From Rugamonas rivuli (lineage in GTDB: Bacteria; Pseudomonadota; Gammaproteobacteria; Burkholderiales; Burkholderiaceae_D): a DNA stretch of 64,000 bases. Position numbers and translations under genes: made by a program. The DNA is taken from positions 434,001-498,000 of the forward strand of contig NZ_WHUF01000002.1 of assembly GCF_009380165.1 (NCBI RefSeq), in the 5' to 3' direction. Positions 27,091-35,679 of the stretch are shown here, one piece after another (positions within the stretch are counted from its first letter, which is position 1; each line of letters starts with the position of its first letter). The notes beneath the pieces are model-generated. The model was given only the letters and a program-made list of their open reading frames with translations, was not told the origin of the DNA and ran no database searches.

Positions 27091-28578
27091 ATGTCCGCAC
27101 AAGCAAACCTGATACAGGAAGCCGCGCCTGCAGCGGAGGGCCTTAACCTGCTGGACCAGATCGTCGAGCAAAGCAAGGTCGCCAAGTCCAGCGTGGAGCA
27201 CGAGCGCGCCAAGGACATCATCTCCGAGTTGGTCAGCCAGGTGCTGGAAGGGACGGTGGTGATGTCGAATAACCTGTCCGCCACGCTGGATGCGCGGGTG
27301 GCAGAACTGGACCGGCTGATTTCCAGTCAACTGAGCGCCATCATGCACGCTCCGGCTTTCCAGAAGCTGGAGCAAAGCTGGACCGGCCTGCATTACCTGG
27401 TCCGGAATTCCGCCACCGGCCAGGGCCTGAAGATCCGGATGCTCAACGCCACCAAGCGCGAACTGGTGAAGGACTTCCAGTCCGCGCTGGAGTTCGACCA
27501 GAGTTCGATGTTCAAGAAAGTCTACGAAGAGGAATTCGGCACCTTCGGTGGCGCTCCCTACGCGGCGCTGCTGGGCGACTTTGAAATCTCGCGCCAGCCG
27601 GAAGACATGTACTTCATCGAGCAGATGTCGCACGTCGCCGCCGCTTCGCATGCGCCGTTCATCGCGTCGGCCGCGCCGGAGCTGTTTGGCCTGGATAGCT
27701 ACGGCGATCTGGCTAAGCCCCGCGACCTGTCCAAGGTGTTCGATACGGTGGAATACGCCAAGTGGAAGGCCTTCCGCGAATCCGAGGACTCGCGCTACGT
27801 CGGCCTGGCACTGCCGCGCTTTCTGGGCCGCCTGCCTTTCAATCCGGTCGATGGCACCACGGTCGAAGGCTTCAACTTCGTCGAGGAGGTGGATGGCACC
27901 GATCATCAGAAGTACCTGTGGTGTAACGCCGCCTATGCCTTCGGCGCCAAGCTGACCAAGGCCTTCGACGATTTCGGCTGGTGCGCTGCGATTCGCGGCG
28001 TTGAAGGCGGCGGCTTGGTGGACGATCTGCCCACCCACACCTTCAAGACCGATGAGGGCGAGGTCGCGCTCAAATGCCCGACCGAGGTCGCGATCACCGA
28101 CCGCCGCGAGAAGGAGCTGAGCGATCTCGGTTTCATCTCACTGGTCCACTGCAAGAACACTGCCTACGCCGCCTTCTTCGGCGCGCAGTCGGCGCAAAAG
28201 GCCAAGAAGTACAGCTCGGAGGCGGCCAACGCCAACGCCGTGTTGTCGTCGCAGCTGCAATACATCTTCGCCGTCTCGCGCGTCGCGCACTACATGAAGG
28301 CCATGATGCGCGACAAAATCGGCAGCTTCGCGGCGGCGTCCAATGTCGAGGACTTCCTCAACCGCTGGCTGATGAAATACGTTCTGCTAGACGACAACGC
28401 CAGCCAGGAACAGAAGGCGCAGTTCCCGCTGCGCGAGGCATCGGTGCAGGTGCATGAGGTGGCGGGGCGGCCGGGCGTGTACCGCGCCGTGTCCTTCCTG
28501 CGGCCGCACTTCCAGCTGGACGAACTGTCCGTTTCCCTCCGACTGGTCGCGGAGCTGCCGCAATCGACCAACTACTGA
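27091..28578 (+). CDS. tssC: T6SS contractile sheath large subunit TssC (VipB)
   Basis: 495 residues with all the strong TssC marks: FQKLEQSWTGLHYLV, FGTFGGAPYAALLGDFE, the FNPVDGTTVEGFNF-KYLWCNAAYAFG block, ISLVHCKNTAYAAFFGAQS and the C-terminal PGVYRAVSFLRPHFQLDELSVSLRLV. It pairs with TssB in the sheath and is disassembled by TssH after contraction. Confidence 0.97.
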   Translation: MSAQANLIQEAAPAAEGLNLLDQIVEQSKVAKSSVEHERAKDIISELVSQVLEGTVVMSNNLSATLDARVAELDRLISSQLSAIMHAPAFQKLEQSWTGLHYLVRNSATGQGLKIRMLNATKRELVKDFQSALEFDQSSMFKKVYEEEFGTFGGAPYAALLGDFEISRQPEDMYFIEQMSHVAAASHAPFIASAAPELFGLDSYGDLAKPRDLSKVFDTVEYAKWKAFRESEDSRYVGLALPRFLGRLPFNPVDGTTVEGFNFVEEVDGTDHQKYLWCNAAYAFGAKLTKAFDDFGWCAAIRGVEGGGLVDDLPTHTFKTDEGEVALKCPTEVAITDRREKELSDLGFISLVHCKNTAYAAFFGAQSAQKAKKYSSEAANANAVLSSQLQYIFAVSRVAHYMKAMMRDKIGSFAAASNVEDFLNRWLMKYVLLDDNASQEQKAQFPLREASVQVHEVAGRPGVYRAVSFLRPHFQLDELSVSLRLVAELPQSTNY

Positions 28579-28609
28579 TGTTCACCATAACCTGAGACAG
28601 GAGCATGCA

Positions 28610-29101
28610 ATGGCAATCGACGTTTATCTGTACATTGATGGTATCAAGGGCGAGTCCAACGACGATCGTCACAAGGACTGGATCGAGTGCAAATCGGTCA
28701 GCTTCGGCGTGGAGCAGCCGAAATCGGCGACCGCTTCCACCGGCGGCGGCCACACGGCGGAACGCTGCGAGCATCGCGACATCGTGATCTCCAAGCTGGC
28801 CGACCTGTCCACTCCGATCCTGTTGCAAACCTGCTCGGCGGGCCGCACCATCCCCAAGGCCAAGTTCGAGTTTATGCGTGCCGATGCGCAGGGCGAGCGC
28901 GTGAAGTACTTCGAGATCGAAGTCGAGAACGTCCTGATCGGCGCCGTATCCCCGGCCGTTGAGGAAGGCGACATCCTCACTGAAGACGTGGCGCTGAAAT
29001 TCTCGAAGATCAAATGGAAGTACACCCAACAGAAAATCAGTGGCGGCGCCGGTGGTAACACCTCCGGCGGCTGGGACCTGGCCAGCAACCGCATCGTCTG
29101 A
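28610..29101 (+). CDS. hcp: Hcp, T6SS inner tube protein (main-locus copy)
   Basis: 163 residues; Hcp hexamers stack into the tube that is shot from the cell. Family marks are the MAIDVYLYIDGIKGES start, STGGGHTAERCEHRDI, and the C-terminal KYTQQKISGGAGGNTSGGWDLASNR. An AGGAG-type site (GACAGGAGC) precedes ATG 28610. It is followed by a strong terminator-like hairpin before tssE. The island copy at 54146-54637 has the same length and about two thirds of the same residues. Confidence 0.96.
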   Translation: MAIDVYLYIDGIKGESNDDRHKDWIECKSVSFGVEQPKSATASTGGGHTAERCEHRDIVISKLADLSTPILLQTCSAGRTIPKAKFEFMRADAQGERVKYFEIEVENVLIGAVSPAVEEGDILTEDVALKFSKIKWKYTQQKISGGAGGNTSGGWDLASNRIV

Positions 29102-29158
29102 AACTGCTTCCCTTGCGCCCGTTGCGGACTGTGCGGCGATTCGTCTCGGTGCGTTTCT

Positions 29159-29189
29159 GGCCAGGCCGGTCTGGCCTGGCCTTCTTTTT
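29159..29189 (+). terminator. Hairpin plus T-tract between hcp and tssE
   Basis: A perfect 9-bp GC stem, GGCCAGGCC (29159-29167) with GGCCTGGCC (29173-29181), 5-nt loop, then TTCTTTTT. It would end most transcripts after hcp and let only a fraction continue into tssE-tssH-tssA, or it may protect the hcp mRNA 3' end. Confidence 0.8.
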
Positions 29190-29200
29190 GAAAGCATGCG

Positions 29201-29674
29201 ATGAATGGCTTTACGCGCGGCCTGTTCGACCGCTTGCTGGACCCTCATGGCGACCATGTCCGCGCTACGCATGGCTTGTCGACGGAGCAGTGGAAAGACG
29301 CAGTGGCACGCGATCTTGAAGATCTGCTCAACACCCGCTGCGCGCTGTCCGAGGAAGCGCTGCAAGCCTTTCCCGAATGCGCCAGCTCCATCGTCAACTA
29401 CGGATTGATCGATTTCGCCGGCATGTGCTTGAGCAGCAGCGAGGACCGGAGCCGCATCTGCGCCTGCCTGAAGGCCGCCATCGAACGCCACGAACCGCGC
29501 CTGCGCAATGTGCAGGCCCGCCTGGAGCGTGAGATCGGATCGATCAACCGGGTTAGCTTCGCCATCAGCGCCACGCTGGCCGGACTGCCGGTGCGCGAGG
29601 CGGTCAGCTTTGACGCCGTTCTGCAGCCTTCGTCGCTGCACTATTCGATCAACCGCAGTATCCGCGGAGCGTGA
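29201..29674 (+). CDS. tssE: T6SS baseplate protein TssE (gp25-like)
   Basis: 157 residues with the gp25/lysozyme-like wedge features: LFDRLLDP near the start, RDLEDLLNTRCAL, SIVNYGLIDFAGM and IERHEPRLRNVQARL. TssE belongs to the TssE-F-G baseplate wedge. Its normal partners tssF and tssG do not follow; tssH does, overlapping within a few bases. Confidence 0.93.
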   Translation: MNGFTRGLFDRLLDPHGDHVRATHGLSTEQWKDAVARDLEDLLNTRCALSEEALQAFPECASSIVNYGLIDFAGMCLSSSEDRSRICACLKAAIERHEPRLRNVQARLEREIGSINRVSFAISATLAGLPVREAVSFDAVLQPSSLHYSINRSIRGA

Positions 29675-29676
29675 GC

Positions 29677-32277
29677 ATGAACCTCAATCTGAAAACCTTG
29701 ATCGGCAAACTGAATGACACCACCCGCCTGGCCGCCACGCGCGCCGCCAGCATCTGCGTGGCGTTGGGGCAGTACGAAGTGGAAGTGGAGCATCTGTTCC
29801 TCGCCTTGCTGGAGCAGGAGCGCTGTGACGTGGTGCTGATTGCCCTGCAGTGCGGCGTCAGTCCCGAGATGCTGGAGGCCGATCTGCACCACGAGGTTGG
29901 CCAGTTCAAGACCGGCAGCACACGCACGCCGGTCTTCTCGCGCCATCTTCCGCTGCTGCTGGAGCATGCGTGGTTGATTGCTTCGCTGGCGACGCCGCAG
30001 CCGGACCGCATCCGCAGCGCGCACCTGCTGGTCGCCTTGTTGACGGCGCCGGACCTGGCGCAATTGGCGCAGCGCGCCTCGCCGCTGTTCGGGCAGATTC
30101 CCATCGATGAGGTCAAGCACAAGCTGGAGAAATATACCCATGGCTCGCAGGAAGAAACGCCCGCAACCGACGCAGGCTCCGCCACCCCGCTTGCCGACAT
30201 GGCGCCGCAAAGCGGCCCGCGCACGCCGGCGCTGGACCAGTACACCACCAGCCTGACGCAGTTGGCCCGCGACGGCAAGCTCGATCCCGTCATCGGCCGC
30301 GAGGCGGAGATACGTCAGGCGATCGACATCCTGATGCGCCGCCGCCAGAACAATCCCATCCTGACCGGCGAGGCAGGCGTCGGCAAGACCGCCGTGGTGG
30401 AAGGCCTGGCGTTGCGCATCGCGCAGGGGGATGTGCCGGACGTACTGAAAGGCGTAGAAATCCGCACGCTGGACATGGGCCTGTTGCAGGCCGGCGCCAG
30501 CGTCAAGGGCGAGTTCGAGAATCGGCTGAAGAACGTGATCGACGAAGTCAAACAAAGCCCGCACGCCATCATCCTGTTCATCGACGAGGCCCACACGATG
30601 ATAGGCGCAGGCGGCCAGGCGGGCCAGAACGACGCCGCCAACCTGCTCAAGCCTGCGCTGGCGCGCGGCGAACTGCGCACCATTGCCGCCACCACCTGGA
30701 GCGAATACAAAAAGTACTTCGAGAAGGACGCAGCGTTGGCGCGGCGCTTCCAGGTCGTCAAGGTCGAGGAACCGAGCGAGGAAATCGCCAGCGCCATGCT
30801 GCGCGCCATGACGCCGCTGATGGAGCGCCACTTCGGCATCCACATCCGCGATGAAGCCGTGACCGAGGCGGTGCGGCTGTCGCACCGCTACATCAGCGGC
30901 CGGCAACTGCCGGACAAGGCGGTCAGCGTGCTTGATACAGCCTGCGCCCGCGTCGCGCTGGCGCAGAGCGGAACCCCGGCCCTGCTGGAGAATGCGGCCA
31001 AGGCCATGGAGCGCATGTGCGTTGAAATCGCTGCCCTGAAGCGCGAGGACGGCGGACGCGCCCACGCGCAACGGCTGGCGCACCTACAGGATGCACGCGG
31101 ACTGCTGCATGCGGAGTATGCGCAGCACAATGAACGCTGGCAGCGCGAGCAATCCATTGTCGCCGCAATCGCGCGCCTGCGGACCTCGACGGACGGTGCT
31201 GCGGAGATCCGCGCGCTGCGCGAGGAACTGGCAGCGCTGCAGGGCGAAACGCCGCTGGTGCCGGTGGACGTGGACGCCGCCGCCGTCGCCGCCATCGTCT
31301 CCGGCTGGACCGGCATCCCGCTGGGGAAGATGGTCAAGGACGAGATCCGCACCGTGCTCAAACTGCAGGAGGCGCTGCAAGCGCGCATCCTCGGCCAGGA
31401 CCTCGCCATCGCCGCCGTCGCCCAGCGCGTGCGCACCGCGCGTGCCAACCTGGATGACCCCAACAAACCGAAGGGCGTATTCCTGTTCGCCGGTCCATCC
31501 GGCGTCGGCAAGACCGAAACCGCGCTGGCCCTGGCGGACCTGCTGTACGGTGGCGAACGAAAACTCATCACCATCAACATGAGCGAGTATCAGGAAGCGC
31601 ACAGCGTCTCAGGTTTGAAAGGTTCGCCGCCGGGTTACGTGGGTTACGGGCAGGGCGGCGTGCTGACCGAGGCGGTGCGCCGCAATCCGTACAGCGTGGT
31701 GCTGCTGGATGAAATCGAGAAGGCCCACCCTGATGTGGCCGAGCTGTTTTTCCAGGTTTTCGACAAGGGTGTGATGGACGACGCCGAGGGCCGCGAGATC
31801 GACTTCCGCAACACCATCATCATCGCCACCTCCAACGCCGGCTCGGCCGCCATCATGCAGGCTTGCCTGAACCGGGAGGCGCCGCCGGCCGGGGGCGACC
31901 TGGAAGCGCTGCTGCGGCCACATTTGTTCAAGCATTTCAAGCCGGCCTTCCTCGGCCGCCTGAAAGTGGTGCCGTACTATCCGATTCCCGACGTGGTGCT
32001 GGCGCAGATCGTCGCGCTCAAACTGGACCGCATCGGCCAGCGCATCCGCGATCACCACCATGCGGAGTTCAGCTACGACCAGGCCCTGATTGACGCCGTG
32101 CTGGCGCGCTGCACCGAAGTCGATTCCGGCGCTCGCAACGTCGACCATATCCTCAACGGCAGCCTGCTGCCGGAGATCGCCGAGGCGGTGCTGCAGCGGA
32201 TGTCGGAAGGCGTGGCCATCACCCGCATCAAGGTCGGCGCCAGCAAGCAGGGTCAGTTCAAATACACCATCAAATAG
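29677..32277 (+). CDS. tssH: T6SS AAA+ unfoldase TssH (ClpV)
   Basis: About 866 residues. It has an N-terminal Clp N-domain (LAATRAASICVALGQYEVEVEHLFLALLE) and two AAA+ modules with Walker A GEAGVGKTA near residue 231 and GPSGVGKTE near 606. Sensor and Walker B segments (LFIDEAHTMIGAGG, VVLLDEIEKAHPDV) are present. ClpV recycles contracted TssBC sheaths. ATG 29677 is favoured because GGAG lies 7 nt upstream; GTG 29671, overlapping the tssE stop, is too close to that site. Confidence 0.97.
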   Translation: MNLNLKTLIGKLNDTTRLAATRAASICVALGQYEVEVEHLFLALLEQERCDVVLIALQCGVSPEMLEADLHHEVGQFKTGSTRTPVFSRHLPLLLEHAWLIASLATPQPDRIRSAHLLVALLTAPDLAQLAQRASPLFGQIPIDEVKHKLEKYTHGSQEETPATDAGSATPLADMAPQSGPRTPALDQYTTSLTQLARDGKLDPVIGREAEIRQAIDILMRRRQNNPILTGEAGVGKTAVVEGLALRIAQGDVPDVLKGVEIRTLDMGLLQAGASVKGEFENRLKNVIDEVKQSPHAIILFIDEAHTMIGAGGQAGQNDAANLLKPALARGELRTIAATTWSEYKKYFEKDAALARRFQVVKVEEPSEEIASAMLRAMTPLMERHFGIHIRDEAVTEAVRLSHRYISGRQLPDKAVSVLDTACARVALAQSGTPALLENAAKAMERMCVEIAALKREDGGRAHAQRLAHLQDARGLLHAEYAQHNERWQREQSIVAAIARLRTSTDGAAEIRALREELAALQGETPLVPVDVDAAAVAAIVSGWTGIPLGKMVKDEIRTVLKLQEALQARILGQDLAIAAVAQRVRTARANLDDPNKPKGVFLFAGPSGVGKTETALALADLLYGGERKLITINMSEYQEAHSVSGLKGSPPGYVGYGQGGVLTEAVRRNPYSVVLLDEIEKAHPDVAELFFQVFDKGVMDDAEGREIDFRNTIIIATSNAGSAAIMQACLNREAPPAGGDLEALLRPHLFKHFKPAFLGRLKVVPYYPIPDVVLAQIVALKLDRIGQRIRDHHHAEFSYDQALIDAVLARCTEVDSGARNVDHILNGSLLPEIAEAVLQRMSEGVAITRIKVGASKQGQFKYTIK

Positions 32278-32290
32278 TGCGGAGGCCTTC

Positions 32291-33169
32291 ATGTTCAGCG
32301 TCGCCCAATTGCTGGAACCGATCAGCGCAGCGCATCCCTGCGGCGAGGATGTCGCCTTCAGTGCGGAGGTGGACCAGATCGCGCAAGCGCGCCAGTACGA
32401 CGATCCCTCGCTCGACCAGGGCGAATGGGTGTCAGCCTTGAAGGAAGCCGACTGGGAGTTCGTCGGCGCGCGCTGCGCCGACATGATCGCCCATCGCAGC
32501 AAGGACATGCGGCTGGCCGTCTGGCTGGCCGAAGCCCACGCCAAAACGCGCGGCCTGCGCGGCCTGGGGGACGGCTACGCGGTGCTGGCCGAATTGTGCG
32601 ACCGCTATTGGGACGGCATGTACCCGCAAGCCGACGACGGCGACTACGATCAGCGCATCGGCAATCTGTTCTGGCTCCTGGCCCGCACGCCGGCGCTGGT
32701 CAAGGATATGCCGTTGACGGAGGGATCAGCGCTGCTGCCGGACGCCGAATACTGCCTCGCCATGTTGGCCCGCCTGGAACGCATCGTCGACCAGCGGCTG
32801 GGTGCGGACGGCCCGGGCTTCAGCGTCGCCAGGGACGCGGTGCAGGCAGTCATCCGCAGCATCGGGCCCGTCGGCAGCATGGCGCCGCTGGCGGCCGGGC
32901 AGGGCGCCGCAAACGCAGCCGCAAACGGCACGCTGCCCACCCTGGCCGGTGGCCCGCCGCAGGACCGCCTCCAGGCGCTGGCGCAGCTGCGCGCCGTCGC
33001 CGAATTCTTCCGTCGCACGGAGCCGCACAGCCCCGTGGCCTACCTGGCCGACCGGGCCGCCAGCTGGGGCGACATGCCGCTGCACGTCTGGCTGCGCGCC
33101 GTCATCAAGGATCCAGCCGCCATCTCGGGCGTGGAGGAGCTGCTGGGCACTCCAACCCGGAACGAATAA
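32291..33169 (+). CDS. tssA: T6SS protein TssA (ImpA family)
   Basis: 292 residues. The N-terminal ImpA_N domain is clear: LLEPISAAHPCGEDVAFS, WEFVGARCADMIAHRSKDMRLAVWLAEAH, DRYWDGMYPQADDGDYDQRIGNLFWL. The short C-terminal part (RLQALAQLRAVAEFFRRTEPHSPVAYL) is the usual second conserved helix pair. TssA primes or caps sheath growth. It is the last gene of the block and lies 13 nt after tssH. Confidence 0.94.
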   Translation: MFSVAQLLEPISAAHPCGEDVAFSAEVDQIAQARQYDDPSLDQGEWVSALKEADWEFVGARCADMIAHRSKDMRLAVWLAEAHAKTRGLRGLGDGYAVLAELCDRYWDGMYPQADDGDYDQRIGNLFWLLARTPALVKDMPLTEGSALLPDAEYCLAMLARLERIVDQRLGADGPGFSVARDAVQAVIRSIGPVGSMAPLAAGQGAANAAANGTLPTLAGGPPQDRLQALAQLRAVAEFFRRTEPHSPVAYLADRAASWGDMPLHVWLRAVIKDPAAISGVEELLGTPTRNE

Positions 33170-33273
33170 CGCCGTATTGCTATAAAAAAATATTTCCTTT
33201 AGAGCTATAGTTTCGCCTCAAATGGTGCTAGGATGGATTAGAGAGTTTCTTCACATCCGCTTTGAGGACAGCT

Positions 33274-34983
33274 ATGAACAATCTGAAAATCGGCACACGC
33301 CTCGGTTTCGGTTTCTCACTCATCCTGCTGCTGCTGACCGCGATGACGATTATCGGCATCCTGCGGCTAAGCAGCGCGAGCTCGATGACCGACCACATGA
33401 TCAACGTGAAGATCCGCGACGAGCGGCTGATTGCGGAGTGGGGCAAGATCATCGAAGTGAACGCCGCCCGCACCACCGGCGCATGGATGGTCGCCGATCC
33501 CGCCGACCAGAAGACGCTCGAAAGCATGATGGCCGAATCCTCCGGCCGCGCCACCAAGATCCAGGACCAGATCGGCGCCGACATCGAAGACGAGGAACTC
33601 AAGCCCCTGTTCCAGAAAGTGTTGGAGACCCGCAAGGCCTACACCGAGATCCGCAAGTCCGTCTTCGTAGCCAAGAACGCCGGCGATCTGGAAAAGGGCA
33701 AGAAGCTCTACGAGACCGACATGGCCCAGAGCCGCACCCTCTACCTCGACGCACTGAAAAAATTCGCCGACCGCCAGGGCGCCTTGCTCGATCAGGCGGC
33801 AGTCGATATCCAGCACCAGTACACCAGCGGCCGCACGCTGCTCATGCTGCTGGGCGTGGCCGCGATTATCCTTGGTATTACCGCCGCATGGTGGATCACG
33901 CGCACCATCACGCAGCCGATCAACGAAGCGGTGAAGGTGGCGGAGACGGTATCGTCGGGTGACCTGACCAGCGACATCCCGGTCGGCAGCAGCGATGAAA
34001 CCGGCCAGCTGATGACCGCCCTGAAGAACATGAACACGAACCTGGTTAATATCGTAGGTCAAGTTCGCAGCGGGACGGATCTGATGGCCCACGCGTCCTC
34101 CGAGATCGCCGCCGGCAACCACGACCTGTCCTCGCGCACCGAGGAGCAAGCCAGTTCGCTGCAGGAGACCGCGTCCTCGATGGAGCAGCTGACGTCCACC
34201 GTGCGCTTCAACGCCGAGAATGCGCGCGAGGCCAACAAGCTGGCCGTCAACGCTTCGGAGATTGCCAGCCGTGGCGGCGCAGTGGTGGGCGAGGTGGTCC
34301 ACACCATGGGTTCGATCAACGATTCCTCGCGCAAGATCGTCGACATCATCTCGGTCATCGACGGCATCGCCTTCCAGACCAACATCCTGGCACTGAATGC
34401 GGCGGTGGAAGCTGCGCGGGCGGGCGAGCAGGGACGGGGCTTTGCGGTGGTGGCATCCGAAGTGCGAAACCTGGCGCAGCGCTCGGCCGCCGCCGCCAAG
34501 GACATCAAAGGCTTGATCGACGATTCGGTGCAGAAGGTGGCGCTGGGTTCGGACTTGGTCGACAAGGCCGGTCAGACCATGAGCGAGATCGTCGACAGCA
34601 TCGGCCGCGTGACGCAGATCATGAACCAGATCAGCAACGCCAGCGAAGAACAGAGCATCGGCATCGCCCAGGTGAACGACGCGATCACCCAGATGGACCA
34701 AGTGACGCAGCAGAACGCGGCGCTGGTCGAGCAAGCCGCAGCGGCGGCCGAATCGATGCAGGAGCAGTCGGCAAAGTTGGCCGACGTGGTCAGCGTGTTC
34801 AAGCTGGATGCTACGCAGATGGCGATGAAGGCGCCTGCCTTGTCGCCTGCGCGGCCACGCGCCGCGGCGCCTAAGACGCGTCCCGCGCCGACGGTGACAG
34901 CACCGGCCAGGAAAGCGTTGGCGGCTGCGCCCAAGCGCGCAACGGTCGCTTCCAACGAATCGGACGGCTGGGAAGAGTTCTAA
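33274..34983 (+). CDS. Methyl-accepting chemotaxis protein with CheR-tether-like tail
   Basis: 569 residues. TM1 is at about 11-31, followed by a four-helix-bundle periplasmic sensor (about 32-187), TM2 near 188-208 (LLMLLGVAAIILGITAAWW), HAMP, and a signalling domain with the tip VIDGIAFQTNILALNAAVEAARAGEQ near 362-387. The last five residues, GWEEF, resemble the NWETF tether that recruits CheR/CheB, at the end of a Pro/Ala linker. The start ATG 33274 follows TGAGGA. It follows tssA by 104 bp on the same strand but has its own AT-rich upstream region, so it need not be cotranscribed. Confidence 0.92.
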   Translation: MNNLKIGTRLGFGFSLILLLLTAMTIIGILRLSSASSMTDHMINVKIRDERLIAEWGKIIEVNAARTTGAWMVADPADQKTLESMMAESSGRATKIQDQIGADIEDEELKPLFQKVLETRKAYTEIRKSVFVAKNAGDLEKGKKLYETDMAQSRTLYLDALKKFADRQGALLDQAAVDIQHQYTSGRTLLMLLGVAAIILGITAAWWITRTITQPINEAVKVAETVSSGDLTSDIPVGSSDETGQLMTALKNMNTNLVNIVGQVRSGTDLMAHASSEIAAGNHDLSSRTEEQASSLQETASSMEQLTSTVRFNAENAREANKLAVNASEIASRGGAVVGEVVHTMGSINDSSRKIVDIISVIDGIAFQTNILALNAAVEAARAGEQGRGFAVVASEVRNLAQRSAAAAKDIKGLIDDSVQKVALGSDLVDKAGQTMSEIVDSIGRVTQIMNQISNASEEQSIGIAQVNDAITQMDQVTQQNAALVEQAAAAAESMQEQSAKLADVVSVFKLDATQMAMKAPALSPARPRAAAPKTRPAPTVTAPARKALAAAPKRATVASNESDGWEEF

Positions 34984-35016
34984 GCGCAACGCAAGCCTTC
35001 GGTACAATGGCGGTCT

Positions 35017-35679
35017 ATGATGACCGCCGCTTCATCCACTCCACCCATTCCACGTTCCACGCGCGCGCATTGCGCCGCGTGCCTGCGTCCACAGCAGACC
35101 TGCATCTGCCGCTGGGTCGCGGCGCTGCCGAACCAGGTGGAGGTGCTGATCCTTCAACACCCGATGGAAGTCAACAACGCCAAGGGCAGCGCGCGCCTGC
35201 TGCATCTGAGCCTGGCCCGCAGCCGATTGGAAGTAGGGGAGGCGTTCGCGCCGGAGCGTCTGCAGGAGCTGCTGTCGCCGGAGCGCCGCAGCGTGTTGTT
35301 GTATCCCGATACGGTTGAGGACAAGTCGCTGGGCCTGGCCGCAGCGCAGCCCTTCGATGCGGAGTGGCTGCAGGCGCCGCAGGATCTGCGGCTGGTGGTG
35401 CTGGATGGAACCTGGCGCAAAAGCCGCAAGATGCTGTATCTGAATCCGGCGCTGCAAAGCCTTCCGCGCCTGCCCTTGCGCGATACGCCGCCATCGCACT
35501 ACCTGATCCGCAAGGCGCATCTGCCGGACCAGTTGTCCACGCTGGAGGCCACCGTCTACGCGCTGGCCCAGCTGGAAAACGATATAAATAAATTCAATCC
35601 ACTGATCGATGCCTTCGACGGCTTCGTCGCGCAGCAGGCTGGCTACGTAGCGCGCCCGCCGTCAGGCGATCAGCTTTAG
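35017..35679 (+). CDS. tapT: DTW-domain tRNA-uridine aminocarboxypropyltransferase
   Basis: About 220 residues. DTW/TapT enzymes transfer the 3-amino-3-carboxypropyl group of S-adenosylmethionine to a tRNA uridine (acp3U). Seen here are the zinc-type cysteines CAACLRPQQTCICRW, the LILQHPMEVNNAKGSARLL block, the DxTW-like motif DGTWRKSRKM and SHYLIRKA. A second ATG at 35020 is an alternative start. The 3' end overlaps the convergent Hsp70 gene by 18 bases. Confidence 0.88.
   Translation: MMTAASSTPPIPRSTRAHCAACLRPQQTCICRWVAALPNQVEVLILQHPMEVNNAKGSARLLHLSLARSRLEVGEAFAPERLQELLSPERRSVLLYPDTVEDKSLGLAAAQPFDAEWLQAPQDLRLVVLDGTWRKSRKMLYLNPALQSLPRLPLRDTPPSHYLIRKAHLPDQLSTLEATVYALAQLENDINKFNPLIDAFDGFVAQQAGYVARPPSGDQL

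Noticed and set aside
29671..29676. GTG 29671 as the tssH start
   Set aside because: It leaves only one base between GGAG and the start codon; ATG 29677 has normal spacing.
33367..35007. Minus-strand frame (546 codons) opposite the second chemoreceptor
   Set aside because: Shadow of the chemoreceptor; His/Asp-rich translation without domains.
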